37,891 nucleotides of DNA from DATFES01 sp035457725 (GCA_035457725.1 DATIBC010000116.1:1-37891); one strand, 5' to 3'; positions 16,941 to 27,429 are shown, numbered from the stretch's first letter. Made by a program: numbers and translations. Notes: generated by a model from the sequence alone, not told the origin.

Positions 16941-18001
16941 GCGAAGCGCGCAAGATCGACGCCGAATTTTCCACCGCCGACGCCGGCGAAGCGAGCCTGC
17001 GGCCGCTGACGCTGGGCGAGTTCGTCGGTCAGCGTCAGGTGCGCGAAAATCTCGGCGTATTCATCCAGGCGGCGCGCGAGCGGGCCGAGGCGCTCGATCA
17101 CGTTCTGCTCCACGGCCCGCCCGGTCTCGGCAAGACGACGCTCGCCCAAATCATCGCCCGCGAACTCGGCGTCGGATTTCGCGCCACCTCGGGTCCGGTG
17201 ATCGCGCGCGCCGGCGATCTGGCGGCGATCGTCACCAACCTGCAACCGCGCGACGTATTGTTCATCGACGAAATCCATCGCTTGTCGCCGGCAGTCGAGG
17301 AAATCCTCTATCCGGCGATGGAGGACTATCAACTCGACCTGATCATCGGCGAAGGGCCATCGGCGCGCTCGGTGCGCATCGATCTGCCGCCCTTCACGCT
17401 GGTCGGGGCGACGACACGCTCCGGCCTCGTGACAACGCCACTGCGCGAGCGATTCGGCATTCCGCTGCGGCTGAACTTCTATACCACCGCCGAGCTCGAA
17501 GTGATCGTCAACCGCGGGGCGCGCCTCCTTGGCTTCGATCTGACCGGCGACGGCGCCGCCGAGATCGCGCGGCGCGCGCGCGGAACGCCGCGTGTCGCCG
17601 GACGGTTGTTACGGCGAGTGCGCGATTTCGCCGCTGTCGCCGGCGCGGCGCGTGTCGATCGCATGGCGGCGGACACTGCGCTCCAGCGGCTCGAAGTCGA
17701 TGCGCTGGGGCTCGACGCCATGGACCGCCGCTATCTGTCGCGCATCGCGTTGAACTATGGCGGCGGGCCGGTCGGCCTCGAAACGCTGGCGGCGGCGCTT
17801 GCCGAGGAACGCGACACGATCGAGGACGTGATCGAGCCCTATCTAATCCAAGAGGGACTCCTGCAACGGACGCCGCGTGGACGCGTGCTTGCCGACAAGG
17901 GATGGCGACACATCGGCCTTACGCCACCGCCGGGCGCCTCGGCCCAGCCCGATCTCTTGCGCGCGACCGGCCAAGCGGGCGAGGCGGAACGCGATGCCTG
18001 A
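16937..18001 (+). CDS. ruvB: Holliday junction branch migration ATPase RuvB
   Basis: Hexameric AAA+ motor that drives branch migration of Holliday junctions. The protein is 354 residues. Walker A is GPPGLGKTT at about residue 62, Walker B is DVLFIDEIHRL near 108, sensor 1 is the GATTRSG segment, and a winged-helix domain forms the C-terminus (EPYLIQEGLLQRTPRGR). It starts with GTG at 16937 in a GTGA overlap with ruvA. The final eight bases overlap the thioesterase gene, so the operon continues into the Tol-Pal genes, a linkage seen in many proteobacteria. Confidence 0.97.
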   Translation: MSEARKIDAEFSTADAGEASLRPLTLGEFVGQRQVRENLGVFIQAARERAEALDHVLLHGPPGLGKTTLAQIIARELGVGFRATSGPVIARAGDLAAIVTNLQPRDVLFIDEIHRLSPAVEEILYPAMEDYQLDLIIGEGPSARSVRIDLPPFTLVGATTRSGLVTTPLRERFGIPLRLNFYTTAELEVIVNRGARLLGFDLTGDGAAEIARRARGTPRVAGRLLRRVRDFAAVAGAARVDRMAADTALQRLEVDALGLDAMDRRYLSRIALNYGGGPVGLETLAAALAEERDTIEDVIEPYLIQEGLLQRTPRGRVLADKGWRHIGLTPPPGASAQPDLLRATGQAGEAERDA

Positions 18002-18455
18002 CGCCCACATTTTTCCATTACGCGTCTATTACGAGGATACTGACGCCGCAGGCATCGTTTATTACGCAAATTATCTCAAATTCGCCGAGCGGGCGCGGAC
18101 CGAGATGTTGCGCGCCCATGGCGTCGAGCAGCGCCTGCTGATGCGCGAGACCGGCGTCGGTTTCGCGGTGCGGCGTTGCGAGGTCGAGTATTTCGCGCCG
18201 GCCTTTCTCGACGATCGGCTCGAGGTCCTTACGCGGCTGACGGCGGTGCGAGGGGCCTCGCTCGAGGCCGAACAAACGGTTCGCCGCCTTGCCGCGCGCC
18301 TCGCGGTGCTCCACGTCCGGGTCGCCTGCGTCGATCGCGACGGTCACCCGGCGCGGCTGCCGGCCGCCATAGCGCAGGCGCTGAAAAACGTCACAGTTAC
18401 GCCATCTTTTTCGCGAAAAATCGGACCAATCGGAAAGCGAGAATCGAATGGATAG
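17994..18455 (+). CDS. ybgC: YbgC-type acyl-CoA thioesterase (Tol-Pal associated)
   Basis: This 153-residue hotdog-fold thioesterase is of the 4-hydroxybenzoyl-CoA thioesterase/YbgC type. The catalytic Asp is in YYEDTDAAGIVYYANYLKF, the family signature, and the FAVRRCEVEYFAPAFLDDRL segment follows. YbgC proteins hydrolyse acyl-CoA or acyl-ACP species in the cytoplasm, and in E. coli YbgC associates with phospholipid-synthesis enzymes; its part in Tol-Pal function is unclear. I use ATG 17994, which overlaps ruvB by eight bases. The last eight bases overlap tolQ, so expression is tied to both systems. Confidence 0.93.
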   Translation: MPDAHIFPLRVYYEDTDAAGIVYYANYLKFAERARTEMLRAHGVEQRLLMRETGVGFAVRRCEVEYFAPAFLDDRLEVLTRLTAVRGASLEAEQTVRRLAARLAVLHVRVACVDRDGHPARLPAAIAQALKNVTVTPSFSRKIGPIGKRESNG

Positions 18456-19176
18456 AGCGGTCGAAGCGGCCGCGCTGGCGGGAACCGCCGCTGCGCAGCA
18501 ACTGTCGGTGTGGGGGCTGTTCCTCAACGCCGACATTATCGTCAAGCTGGTCATTGTGGCGTTGATCTTCGCCTCGTTTTGGAGTTGGGCGATCATCTTC
18601 GAAAAATGGCTGCGGTTGCGTCGCCTGCAGCGGCTCGCCGACGATTTCGAGGACACCTTCTGGTCCGGCGGTTCGCTCGAGGATCTTTATGATCGCATCG
18701 GCGATTCGCCGGCGGATCCGATGTCGGCGATGTTTGGCGCGGCGATGCGCGAATGGCGGCGCTCGGCGGCGCGCGGCGCGGCGATCGTCTCGCAGATGCG
18801 CGCCGGCCTGGCGCAGCGGATCGAGCGCGTCATGCAGGTTACGCTGTCGCGCGAGATGGACCGCGTCGAACGGCAAATGACCTTTCTCGCCTCGGTCGGC
18901 TCGACGGCTCCCTTCATTGGTCTCTTCGGGACCGTATGGGGGATCATGAACAGCTTCCACGCGATCGGAGTCAGCAAGAACACCAGCCTTGCGATCGTCG
19001 CCCCAGGAATCTCGGAAGCGCTTTTCGCCACCGCGCTTGGCCTTGTCGCGGCCATCCCGGCGGTGATCGCCTACAACAAGCTGTCGAGCGAACTTGCCCG
19101 CTACGCTGGCCGTCTCGAGGCATTCGCCAGCGAATTCGGCGCGATCCTCTCACGCCAACTCGAGGAGAAGGGGTGA
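18448..19176 (+). CDS. tolQ: Tol-Pal system protein TolQ
   Basis: Inner-membrane proton-channel subunit of the Tol-Pal machine, homologous to ExbB and MotA. The 242-residue protein has three membrane segments: one near residues 30-50 (VKLVIVALIFASFWSWAII), then after a large cytoplasmic loop a pair around 148-170 (FLASVGSTAPFIGLFGTVWG) and 185-210 (ISEALFATALGLVAAIPAVI). The last two carry the conserved small and polar residues lining the proton path. It starts at ATG 18448, overlapping ybgC by eight bases. TolR follows four bases after the stop. Confidence 0.96.
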   Translation: MDRAVEAAALAGTAAAQQLSVWGLFLNADIIVKLVIVALIFASFWSWAIIFEKWLRLRRLQRLADDFEDTFWSGGSLEDLYDRIGDSPADPMSAMFGAAMREWRRSAARGAAIVSQMRAGLAQRIERVMQVTLSREMDRVERQMTFLASVGSTAPFIGLFGTVWGIMNSFHAIGVSKNTSLAIVAPGISEALFATALGLVAAIPAVIAYNKLSSELARYAGRLEAFASEFGAILSRQLEEKG

Positions 19177-19180
19177 GGCG

Positions 19181-19654
19181 ATGGCAGGCGCGCTGATTCA
19201 TGCCCCGCGCCGTCTCGGGGCCAGCCGAAGGCGGCCGCTAGTCGCCGATATCAACGTCACGCCGTTCGTCGACGTCATGTTGGTGCTTCTGGTCATCTTC
19301 ATGGTGACGGCGCCGCTGCTCACCGCGGCGGTCGATGTCGATTTGCCGAAAACGCAAGCGGCGCAGGCGACCGGCCAGGACGAACCGCTCGTGGTGTCGA
19401 TAAACGCCGCCGGCAAGCTGTTTCTCCAGGAGACCGAGCTTGAGCCCGAAGCGTTGATCGCGCGCTTGCAGGCGATCACCGCCAACAAGCCCGACCAGCG
19501 CATTTTCGTGCGCGGTGATAAGGCGCTTGCCTACGGCAAGGTGATGGAGGTGATGGGAAACATCTCGAGCGCGGGGTTCACGAAAGTGGCCCTGGTCGCC
19601 GAGGTGCCAAACGCGCCCACGCCGCCGCGCGGACAGCGTCGAACGAATCGCTGA
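19181..19654 (+). CDS. tolR: Tol-Pal system protein TolR
   Basis: ExbD/TolR-family partner of TolQ: a single-membrane-span protein whose membrane Asp (in DVMLVLLVIFMVTAP, after the conserved INVTPFVDV) takes part in proton-driven motion. The periplasmic domain contains the family's FVRGDKALAYGKVMEVM segment, which contacts peptidoglycan in E. coli. At 157 residues it has normal length. The ATG at 19181 has a good AAGGGGTGAGG ribosome site just upstream. A longer frame from 19094 would overlap tolQ and is unlikely. Next comes tolA, three bases on. Confidence 0.95.
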   Translation: MAGALIHAPRRLGASRRRPLVADINVTPFVDVMLVLLVIFMVTAPLLTAAVDVDLPKTQAAQATGQDEPLVVSINAAGKLFLQETELEPEALIARLQAITANKPDQRIFVRGDKALAYGKVMEVMGNISSAGFTKVALVAEVPNAPTPPRGQRRTNR

Positions 19655-19657
19655 TCG

Positions 19658-20623
19658 ATGGCGGTGGCGCAGCCGATGGCCGCGGCGGAGACGCGCCTCG
19701 AAATGGGCCGGCCGGCGCTCTATTCGGCCGCGCTCCATGTGGCGGTTTTTCTTCTCGCCTGGTTGGGCCTGCCGCAATTGTTCCGTCCCGAGATCGCGCC
19801 CGAGACCCCGCTGGTCGTCGAAGTGCTGCCGCTCGCCGATCGCACCAACGTCAAGCCCGAGCCGCCGCAGCCCAGACCCGAGCCGAAACCCGAGCCGCCC
19901 AAGCCGGAACCGCCCAAGCCGGAACCACCCAAGCCGGAGCCGCCGAAACCGGAACCGCCGAAGCCCGAGCCGCCGAAGCCGCCGCCACCCCCTCCGCCTG
20001 CGCCGCCGCCGCCGCCGGCCGTATTGCCGCCGCCGCCGCAACCACAGCCGAAGGCGGAGATTCCGGCCCCACCGCCTCCCAAACCCGAGCCGCCAAAGCC
20101 CGAACCGCCGAAAGCGCAGGCGCCGCCAGCCCCGCCAGCCCCCAAACCGCCGCCCAAGCAAGCGTTCGATCTCGACTCCGTGCTTCGCGATTTGACCCGC
20201 AATCGGCCGCGGCCGACGTTGGCGCCGAGCGAGGCGGCGAAGCCGCAGCAGCAGGCGGCGGCCCCAGCGCGGACCGCGTCGAACGCGCCCTACAATCCGG
20301 CATTGCCGCTGTCGATCAGCGAGCAAGACGCGATTCGCGCGCATGTCGAACGCTTCTGGAATCCTCCGGTGGGCGCGCGCGATGCGCAGGATTTGATCGT
20401 CGAGATTCGCGTCGTTCTCGATCGCGACGGCACGGTGCGTGATGCGCAGATCGTTGATCGCGGGCGGTTGGCGCAGGACGATTTCTATCGCGCCGCCGCC
20501 GAAAGCGCCCAGCGCGCGGTGTTGCGCGCCAGCCCGCTGCCGGTCCCGCCCGACAAGTACGAGACGTTTCGCAATCTGATCTTGAGCTTCAGTCCCCGCG
20601 AGATGCTCGGCATTCGAGGCTGA
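19658..20623 (+). CDS. tolA: TolA-like protein with proline-rich TonB-type spacer
   Basis: This 321-residue inner-membrane anchored energy-transducing protein spans the periplasm to reach Pal and TolB. There is one membrane segment near residues 24-46 (ALYSAALHVAVFLLAWLGL). A long spacer, about 65-170, consists of KPEPP repeats and proline runs. A C-terminal domain begins near 210 (LPLSISEQDAIRAHVERFWNPP) and matches the TolA/TonB C-terminal fold. In E. coli the TolA spacer is an alanine-rich helix; here it is proline-rich like TonB, which is frequent in alphaproteobacteria. Its place between tolR and tolB makes tolA the best name. The start at ATG 19658 follows tolR by three bases. Confidence 0.9.
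   Translation: MAVAQPMAAAETRLEMGRPALYSAALHVAVFLLAWLGLPQLFRPEIAPETPLVVEVLPLADRTNVKPEPPQPRPEPKPEPPKPEPPKPEPPKPEPPKPEPPKPEPPKPPPPPPPAPPPPPAVLPPPPQPQPKAEIPAPPPPKPEPPKPEPPKAQAPPAPPAPKPPPKQAFDLDSVLRDLTRNRPRPTLAPSEAAKPQQQAAAPARTASNAPYNPALPLSISEQDAIRAHVERFWNPPVGARDAQDLIVEIRVVLDRDGTVRDAQIVDRGRLAQDDFYRAAAESAQRAVLRASPLPVPPDKYETFRNLILSFSPREMLGIRG
19886..19975 (+). repeat. Six tandem 15-bp repeats encoding KPEPP in tolA
   Basis: Six consecutive 15-base units, each coding Lys-Pro-Glu-Pro-Pro, run from 19886 to 19975 with only silent third-base differences. They form part of the rigid polyproline spacer of TolA. Such arrays can change copy number by slippage. Confidence 0.85.
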
Positions 20624-20671
20624 CGCTCAAGCATCGCCGAAAATCCACGAAGGCAGAACGAGAGGTCGAAC

Positions 20672-22033
20672 ATGGTCCGCATCCCCGTCCTCACCCGCCG
20701 CGCGGCGATCGCCGCGCTCGTCTTGTTGGCGTCGGCGCTGCCGGCGTCGCCATGGACGCTTGGGGCGCTGGCCCAGCCGCGCATCGACATCACACGCGGA
20801 CGCGTCGAGCCGATGCCGATCGCACTGTCGCCGTTGCACGGCGCGCAAGCCCAGGAAGTGCAGGTCGGACGCGATATGATGACCGTGATCTCGAACGATC
20901 TCGAACGCTCGGGCCTTTTCCGTCCGCTGGATCCACGCGCCTTCATCCAGACTCCGGCGGCGCTGCGCGCGGCTCCGCCGCGGTTCGCCGATTGGCGGGC
21001 GATCAACGCCCAGGCGCTGGTCCACGGGAACGTCGAACTTCAGCGCGATGGGAGACTCAAGGCCGAATTCAGGTTGTGGGACGTTTTCGGCGAAAGCCAG
21101 ATGGAAGGTCGCGTCTACACGACGCAACCACAGAATTGGCGGCGGGTGGCGCACATCATCGCCGACGCGATCTATAAGCGGATTACCGGCGAGGACGGGT
21201 ACTTCGACACCCGCGTCGTCTACATCGCCGAAACTGGTCCGCTGCAGCGGCGCACCAAGCGCCTCGCGATCATGGATCAAGACGGCGCCAATCATCGTTT
21301 CCTGACCGATGGACGGGCGTTGGTCTTGACGCCGCGGTTCTCTCCGACGACGCAGGAGATCACCTATCTCTCCTACATCAACAATCGGCCGCGTGTGTAC
21401 GTGCTGAACATCGACACCGGCCAGCAGGAGGTTCTCGGCGATTTTCCCGGCATGACGTTTGCGCCGCGCTTCTCGCCCGATGGCAACAAGGTGGTGATGA
21501 GCCTGGCGCGCGAAGGCAATTCCGAAATCTACGTCATGGATCTGCGCACGCGCGCCACGCAGCGCTTGACCAATCATCCGGCGATCGACACCTCGCCCTC
21601 GTATTCGCCCGATGGCCGCTCGATCACGTTCAATTCGGATCGCAGCGGCAGCCAGCAGCTTTACATCATGGACAGCGGCGGTAATGACGTGCGGCGCGTC
21701 AGCTTCGGCACCGGACGCTACGCGACGCCGGTTTGGTCGCCGCGCGGCGACCTCATCGCCTTCACCAAGATCACCGAGGGCGAATTTTTCATCGGTGTCA
21801 TGCGGCCCGACGGCCAGGGCGAGCGGTTGTTGACCAAGGGCTATCTCGTCGAAGGCCCGACATGGGCCCCGAACGGCCGCGTCTTGATGTTTTTCCGCCA
21901 GACTCCCGGCGATTCGCGCGGGCAAGGGTCGACGACGCGGCTTTATTCGATTGATCTAACCGGCTATAATGAAAGAGAAATCGTCACTCCAGTGGAGGGA
22001 TCGGACCCGGCGTGGAGCCCCTTGATTCCTTGA
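20672..22033 (+). CDS. tolB: Tol-Pal system beta-propeller protein TolB
   Basis: This periplasmic component binds Pal and helps move the complex between the outer membrane and peptidoglycan. The 453-residue protein starts with a signal peptide (RRAAIAALVLLASALPASPW, cleavage likely after ALGALA or nearby). An N-terminal alpha/beta domain (IDITRGRVEPMPIALSP) is followed by a six-blade propeller with repeated motifs of the type PRFSPDGNKV, PSYSPDGRSI, PVWSPRGDLI and PTWAPNGRVL. It starts at ATG 20672, 48 bases after tolA. The last bases of the gene overlap the putative -35 box of the pal promoter. Confidence 0.96.
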   Translation: MVRIPVLTRRAAIAALVLLASALPASPWTLGALAQPRIDITRGRVEPMPIALSPLHGAQAQEVQVGRDMMTVISNDLERSGLFRPLDPRAFIQTPAALRAAPPRFADWRAINAQALVHGNVELQRDGRLKAEFRLWDVFGESQMEGRVYTTQPQNWRRVAHIIADAIYKRITGEDGYFDTRVVYIAETGPLQRRTKRLAIMDQDGANHRFLTDGRALVLTPRFSPTTQEITYLSYINNRPRVYVLNIDTGQQEVLGDFPGMTFAPRFSPDGNKVVMSLAREGNSEIYVMDLRTRATQRLTNHPAIDTSPSYSPDGRSITFNSDRSGSQQLYIMDSGGNDVRRVSFGTGRYATPVWSPRGDLIAFTKITEGEFFIGVMRPDGQGERLLTKGYLVEGPTWAPNGRVLMFFRQTPGDSRGQGSTTRLYSIDLTGYNEREIVTPVEGSDPAWSPLIP

Positions 22034-22050
22034 TTTTACGGGCTTATAGT
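22022..22050 (+). promoter_or_regulatory. Putative separate promoter for pal
   Basis: TTGATT (22022-22027) and TATAGT (22045-22050) are 17 bases apart, matching the housekeeping boxes at four and five positions. The -35 lies in the last codons of tolB. A private promoter would allow the abundant lipoprotein Pal to be made in excess over TolQRAB, as is known in E. coli. Confidence 0.5.
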
Positions 22051-22193
22051 CCGCGCCGATCGCTTCCAGACGGGGTCTGCTCACCGCCGATAAGCGCTTG
22101 GATTTGCGCAGTATTTTAGCGACTCGAAACGGCCGAGATCCCCGAACAACGACGTCCCCCAGGCGAGCCAAAAATCCACATAAGGAGTTGGAG

Positions 22194-22688
22194 ATGCGTT
22201 CCAAGGTTGTAGCCCTCTTCGCCGCAGCACTGCTGCTTGCGGCGTGCGAAACCGCGTCCGACCAGAGTGCGGCGACGTCCGGCCAAGGCGGCACCACCGG
22301 CGCCGGCGGCACGGGCGGCGTGTCGCGTTCGCAGTCGCTGCAGGAGCGCTTCGTCGCCGAGGTCGGCGATCGCGTATTCTTCGACTTCGACAAATCCGAT
22401 CTCAAGCCCGAGGCGCGGCGCACGATCGAGCGATGGGCGACGTTTTTCCGCCAGAACCCGAATACGACGGTGACGATCGAGGGCCATTGCGACGAGCGCG
22501 GCACGCGCGAGTACAACCTCGGTCTCGGCGAGCGTCGCGCCAATGCCGCCAAGAACTATCTGGTGTCGCTCGGCATCGAAGCGCGCCGCGTCGCGACGAT
22601 CAGCTACGGCAAGGAGCGCCCGGCGGTCCTCGGCTCGAACGAGGCGGCTTGGTCGCAGAACCGCCGCGCCGCTGCGGTCATCAATTAA
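22194..22688 (+). CDS. pal: Peptidoglycan-associated lipoprotein Pal
   Basis: This outer-membrane lipoprotein holds the outer membrane to peptidoglycan and partners TolB and TolA. The 164-residue precursor has a lipoprotein signal with lipobox LAAC, giving the acylated Cys18. The OmpA-like domain follows a short Gly/Thr-rich linker: VFFDFDKSDLKPEARRTIERW, then TIEGHCDERGTREYNLGLGERRA with the residues that bind diaminopimelate, and the ending QNRRAAAVIN. The ATG at 22194 has a strong AAGGAG ribosome site and directly starts the signal peptide; an upstream in-frame ATG at 22098 is rejected. Confidence 0.97.
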   Translation: MRSKVVALFAAALLLAACETASDQSAATSGQGGTTGAGGTGGVSRSQSLQERFVAEVGDRVFFDFDKSDLKPEARRTIERWATFFRQNPNTTVTIEGHCDERGTREYNLGLGERRANAAKNYLVSLGIEARRVATISYGKERPAVLGSNEAAWSQNRRAAAVIN

Positions 22689-22711
22689 CGATCGCTGACG
22701 ATCGTCATGTC

Positions 22712-22738
22712 GACCGGCGGGACCATCGCCCGCCGGTC
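22712..22738 (+). terminator. Perfect 10-bp hairpin after pal
   Basis: gaccggcggg (22712-22721) and cccgccggtc (22729-22738) pair perfectly around a 7-base loop, 24 bases after the pal stop. No T run follows, so it may be a partial terminator or a 3' stabiliser of pal mRNA rather than a full stop before cpoB. Confidence 0.5.
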
Positions 22739-22845
22739 GGAGATCGCTGGCTCATCGAGATCGGCGCCTGTCCTTCCCCGCGCGGGCTAAGATGGGACGG
22801 GCGCCTTTGTTTTGCCGCATTGGACGCGGTAGAATCGACTTTGCC

Positions 22846-23892
22846 ATGAAACCTGGGCCTCGGTTCCTATGGCTGGGCGCGGCCAGCATCACCGCCATGC
22901 TCGCGTTCGCCGAGCAATCGCGCGTCGTCGCGCAGACGACTCCCGATGTTCGCGCGCTGTCCGACCGTATCGAGCGGCTGCAGCGCGATGTCGACGTATT
23001 GCAACGGAGCGTCGCTCGCGGAGGCGGCGGTTCGGCCGCTGCGCCATTGGCGAGCGGCGGCGGTCCGCCGTCGCAGGGCTATATCGCCCAGACCGATCAG
23101 CGCTTCTCGGATATGGATCAGCAGCTCCGGGACATCACCAATCGGCTCGAGGAAATGAGCTTTCAGGTTCGCGAGATGTCGGCGCGGCTGGATAAGCTGG
23201 TCGGCGACGTCGATTTTCGTTTGAGCCAACTCGAGCGTTCCGGCGGGGCGGGCGGACCGGCGGGCGCCCCGCCCGGACGTAGCGGCGCGGCGCCGGGCGC
23301 AACTTCCAGCGCCGTCGCGGCGACGACGCCCTCGCGCGCAGCGTCGCCACCGCCGCGCGGCGCGCAACTTGAGCCCGGCGAAACACAAGTCGTGTTGGTT
23401 CCCGGCGGGCCATCGGCGCAAGGGGCGATGCCATCCGGCGCGCAGCCGACGGCCGGCGCGCCTGCCGCTGGGGCGATTCGGCTTCCCGACGGCACGCCCG
23501 AGGCGCAATACGAGTATGCTTACGGCCTAGTCCGCAAGGCGCAGCTCGAAAGCGGGGACTTCGCATCGGCCGAAGACGCGCTGCGGCAGTTTCTCACCGC
23601 GCACTCCACGCATAGACTTGCCGGAAACGCGCAGTATTGGCTCGGCGAAACCTACTTCGTGCGCCGCGACTATCAGCAATCGGCGGCGGCGTTCGCCGAA
23701 GGGTTCAAGCGCTACCCCAACAGCGAGAAAGCTCCCGACAACCTGCTCAAGCTCGGCATGTCGCTTGGCAATCTCAAGCGTGCGCGTGAGGCGTGCGGAA
23801 CTTTCGGCGAGCTCGAGCGGCGTTATCCGCAGGCCTCGGTGACGATCAAGCAGACGATGGCGCGCGAGAAACAGCGGCTCAACTGCGCCTGA
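22846..23892 (+). CDS. cpoB: Cell division coordinator CpoB (YbgF)
   Basis: This periplasmic Tol-Pal partner coordinates peptidoglycan synthesis with outer-membrane constriction in E. coli. The 348-residue precursor has a signal peptide (RFLWLGAASITAMLAFA, cleavage near VVAQ), an N-terminal coiled coil (LSDRIERLQRDVDVLQR and a second helix around MDQQLRDITNRLEEM), a Gly/Ala/Pro-rich linker, and a C-terminal TPR domain (YEYAYGLVRKAQLESGDFA, YWLGETYFVRRDYQQSAAAF). The ATG at 22846 (MKPGPRF) starts the signal peptide; the upstream in-frame ATG 22792 adds 18 residues of doubtful use. It follows pal by 157 bases containing a hairpin. Confidence 0.92.
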   Translation: MKPGPRFLWLGAASITAMLAFAEQSRVVAQTTPDVRALSDRIERLQRDVDVLQRSVARGGGGSAAAPLASGGGPPSQGYIAQTDQRFSDMDQQLRDITNRLEEMSFQVREMSARLDKLVGDVDFRLSQLERSGGAGGPAGAPPGRSGAAPGATSSAVAATTPSRAASPPPRGAQLEPGETQVVLVPGGPSAQGAMPSGAQPTAGAPAAGAIRLPDGTPEAQYEYAYGLVRKAQLESGDFASAEDALRQFLTAHSTHRLAGNAQYWLGETYFVRRDYQQSAAAFAEGFKRYPNSEKAPDNLLKLGMSLGNLKRAREACGTFGELERRYPQASVTIKQTMAREKQRLNCA

Positions 23893-23923
23893 GCGCCGCC
23901 GCGCGCCGAAATCCCTTAAAGTC

Positions 23924-25291
23924 ATGCTGCCCGCTTTCGACACCTTGGCGCGCCCGCGGCACGCGCCGATCGAAGCCAACGAGTTCGCCGAGCGCATGGC
24001 CCGTTTCGCGCCGTTCGAGCGACGGCCGGTTTTGGCGCTCGCTGTTTCCGGCGGCGCCGACAGCATGGCGCTTGCGCTGCTCGCCGCGCGGTGGGCGACG
24101 GCCACCGGCGGCAAGGCAGTGGCGCTCACGGTGGATCACGGGCTGCGGCCCGAATCGTCGCGCGAGGCGGCGCAGGTCGGCGAATGGCTCGCCACGCACG
24201 GAATTCGACACGAGATTTTGACGTGGAAGGGACCCAAGCCGCCTTCCGGCGTCATGGCGGCGGCGCGCGCGGCGCGCTATCGCCTGCTGCTCGACTGGTG
24301 TGCTTCGAATGGCGTCCTGCATCTCGTACTCGCCCACCAAGCCGAGGACCAGGGCGAAACTTTCCTTTTGCGTTTGTCGCGCGCCAGCGGAGCGCTTGGT
24401 CTGGCGGCGATGCCGACGGTCAGTGAACGCGCCGAGGCGCGCGTCTTGCGGCCGCTCCTGGACGTGCCGCACGCGCGGCTGATTGCGACCCTCGAGGCAT
24501 GCAGGCAGTCGTGGCTCGAGGATCCGAGCAATCGCGACCCGCGGTTCGCCCGGACGCGCTTGCGCGCGGTGCTGCCGAAACTTGCCGACCGCGGAATGGA
24601 CGACAGGCGGTTGCAATCGCTTGCCGGCGGGTTCGCGGCGCGACGGCGCGCCGAGGAATGGCGTCTGGCCGATTTTCTTGCGCGTGCGGCCGCCATCCAT
24701 TCCGAAGGCTGGGCGTCGCTCGACCACGCGCAGCTGCGGGGAGCGGCGTTCGAAATGGCATGCACCGCTCTGGCGCGCCTCGCACTCACCATCGGCGGCC
24801 GCGATTACCCGCCGCGCGCCGAGCGGGTGGCGCGCCTTGCCAAGACGCTCACCGCGGAGCGGGCGGTCACGCGGACCCTGGGGGGGTGCCTATTTGTCGT
24901 GCGCCGCGGGCAAATTTTGATCGCCCGCGAGCCCGCCGCCATGTCGCCGCCGTGCGTCGTTAATCCCGGGGCAACCGTAATGTGGGACGATCGCTTCGTG
25001 GTTAAGCTGGATTCGCAACGACATGGCGGCGCGCGGGTCGAAAGGCTTGGCGCCGCGCGTTTCGCCGCGCTGGCGAGGACGCTCGGACGGGCGCGCAAAC
25101 CAGGCGTCAGGCGCGTCGTGCCGGCGGTCTGCGGAGCGGCGCTGCCAGCATTGGTCGACCTTGACGGAGGGTGGAGCGTGCCCCACCTCTTATGTGGACG
25201 CGAAGCATTTGGTGCTGCTAGCGTAATCGAGTGCCGCGCGCTTTTTCGTCCCCGTCATGCCCTGGTTGGCCCGGGATTTGCCGGACCCTAG
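23924..25291 (+). CDS. tilS: tRNA(Ile)-lysidine synthase TilS
   Basis: Attaches lysine to C34 of the CAU-anticodon tRNA-Ile, switching it from Met to Ile decoding; an essential cytosolic enzyme. The 455-residue protein has the PP-loop ATP-binding motif SGGADSM near residue 44, the HxxxDQ-like segment LAHQAEDQGETFLLRLSRASGALGLAAM, and the later DPSNRDPRFARTRLR stretch, both diagnostic of TilS. The C-terminal third is poorly conserved, as usual. It starts at ATG 23924, 32 bases after cpoB, and is followed 73 bases later by ftsH, a pairing found across bacteria. Confidence 0.94.
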   Translation: MLPAFDTLARPRHAPIEANEFAERMARFAPFERRPVLALAVSGGADSMALALLAARWATATGGKAVALTVDHGLRPESSREAAQVGEWLATHGIRHEILTWKGPKPPSGVMAAARAARYRLLLDWCASNGVLHLVLAHQAEDQGETFLLRLSRASGALGLAAMPTVSERAEARVLRPLLDVPHARLIATLEACRQSWLEDPSNRDPRFARTRLRAVLPKLADRGMDDRRLQSLAGGFAARRRAEEWRLADFLARAAAIHSEGWASLDHAQLRGAAFEMACTALARLALTIGGRDYPPRAERVARLAKTLTAERAVTRTLGGCLFVVRRGQILIAREPAAMSPPCVVNPGATVMWDDRFVVKLDSQRHGGARVERLGAARFAALARTLGRARKPGVRRVVPAVCGAALPALVDLDGGWSVPHLLCGREAFGAASVIECRALFRPRHALVGPGFAGP

Positions 25292-25364
25292 GTGAGGCGG
25301 AAGGCGCGGCGGCTGATCGCCGTCGCCGTTGCAGAGATCGGCGGCGGGAAATGAGGCTCAATTC

Positions 25365-27299
<1,935 letters not shown>

Positions 27300-27335
27300 G
27301 CCGCGCTCCGCCGAACGCAAGGTCGCGCGATAAAA

Positions 27336-27368
27336 CGCCCCGCCGCAAGATTGGCGGGGCGGTTCGTT
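27336..27368. terminator. Bidirectional terminator between ftsH and rpoH
   Basis: cgccccgcc (27336-27344) and ggcggggcg (27353-27361) form a perfect 9-bp stem with an 8-base loop. T-rich sequence (gttcgttt) follows on the plus strand, and four A residues precede it, which read as a short T run for minus-strand transcription. It lies between the convergent ends of ftsH and rpoH and probably serves both. Confidence 0.8.
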
Positions 27369-27429
27369 TGTCTCGACGACGATGCGGGGACGCCCGCTCT
27401 CGCCGCGAGGCGCGCGATCGGGTCAGGTA

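Noticed and set aside
19886..20150. Regular repeats considered as a CRISPR array
   Set aside because: The units are 15 bases, tandem, without spacers, and lie in frame inside tolA.
19238..20344. A 368-residue arginine- and glycine-rich open frame antisense to tolR and tolA
   Set aside because: It is low-complexity sequence created by the proline repeats on the other strand; no start signal or domain.
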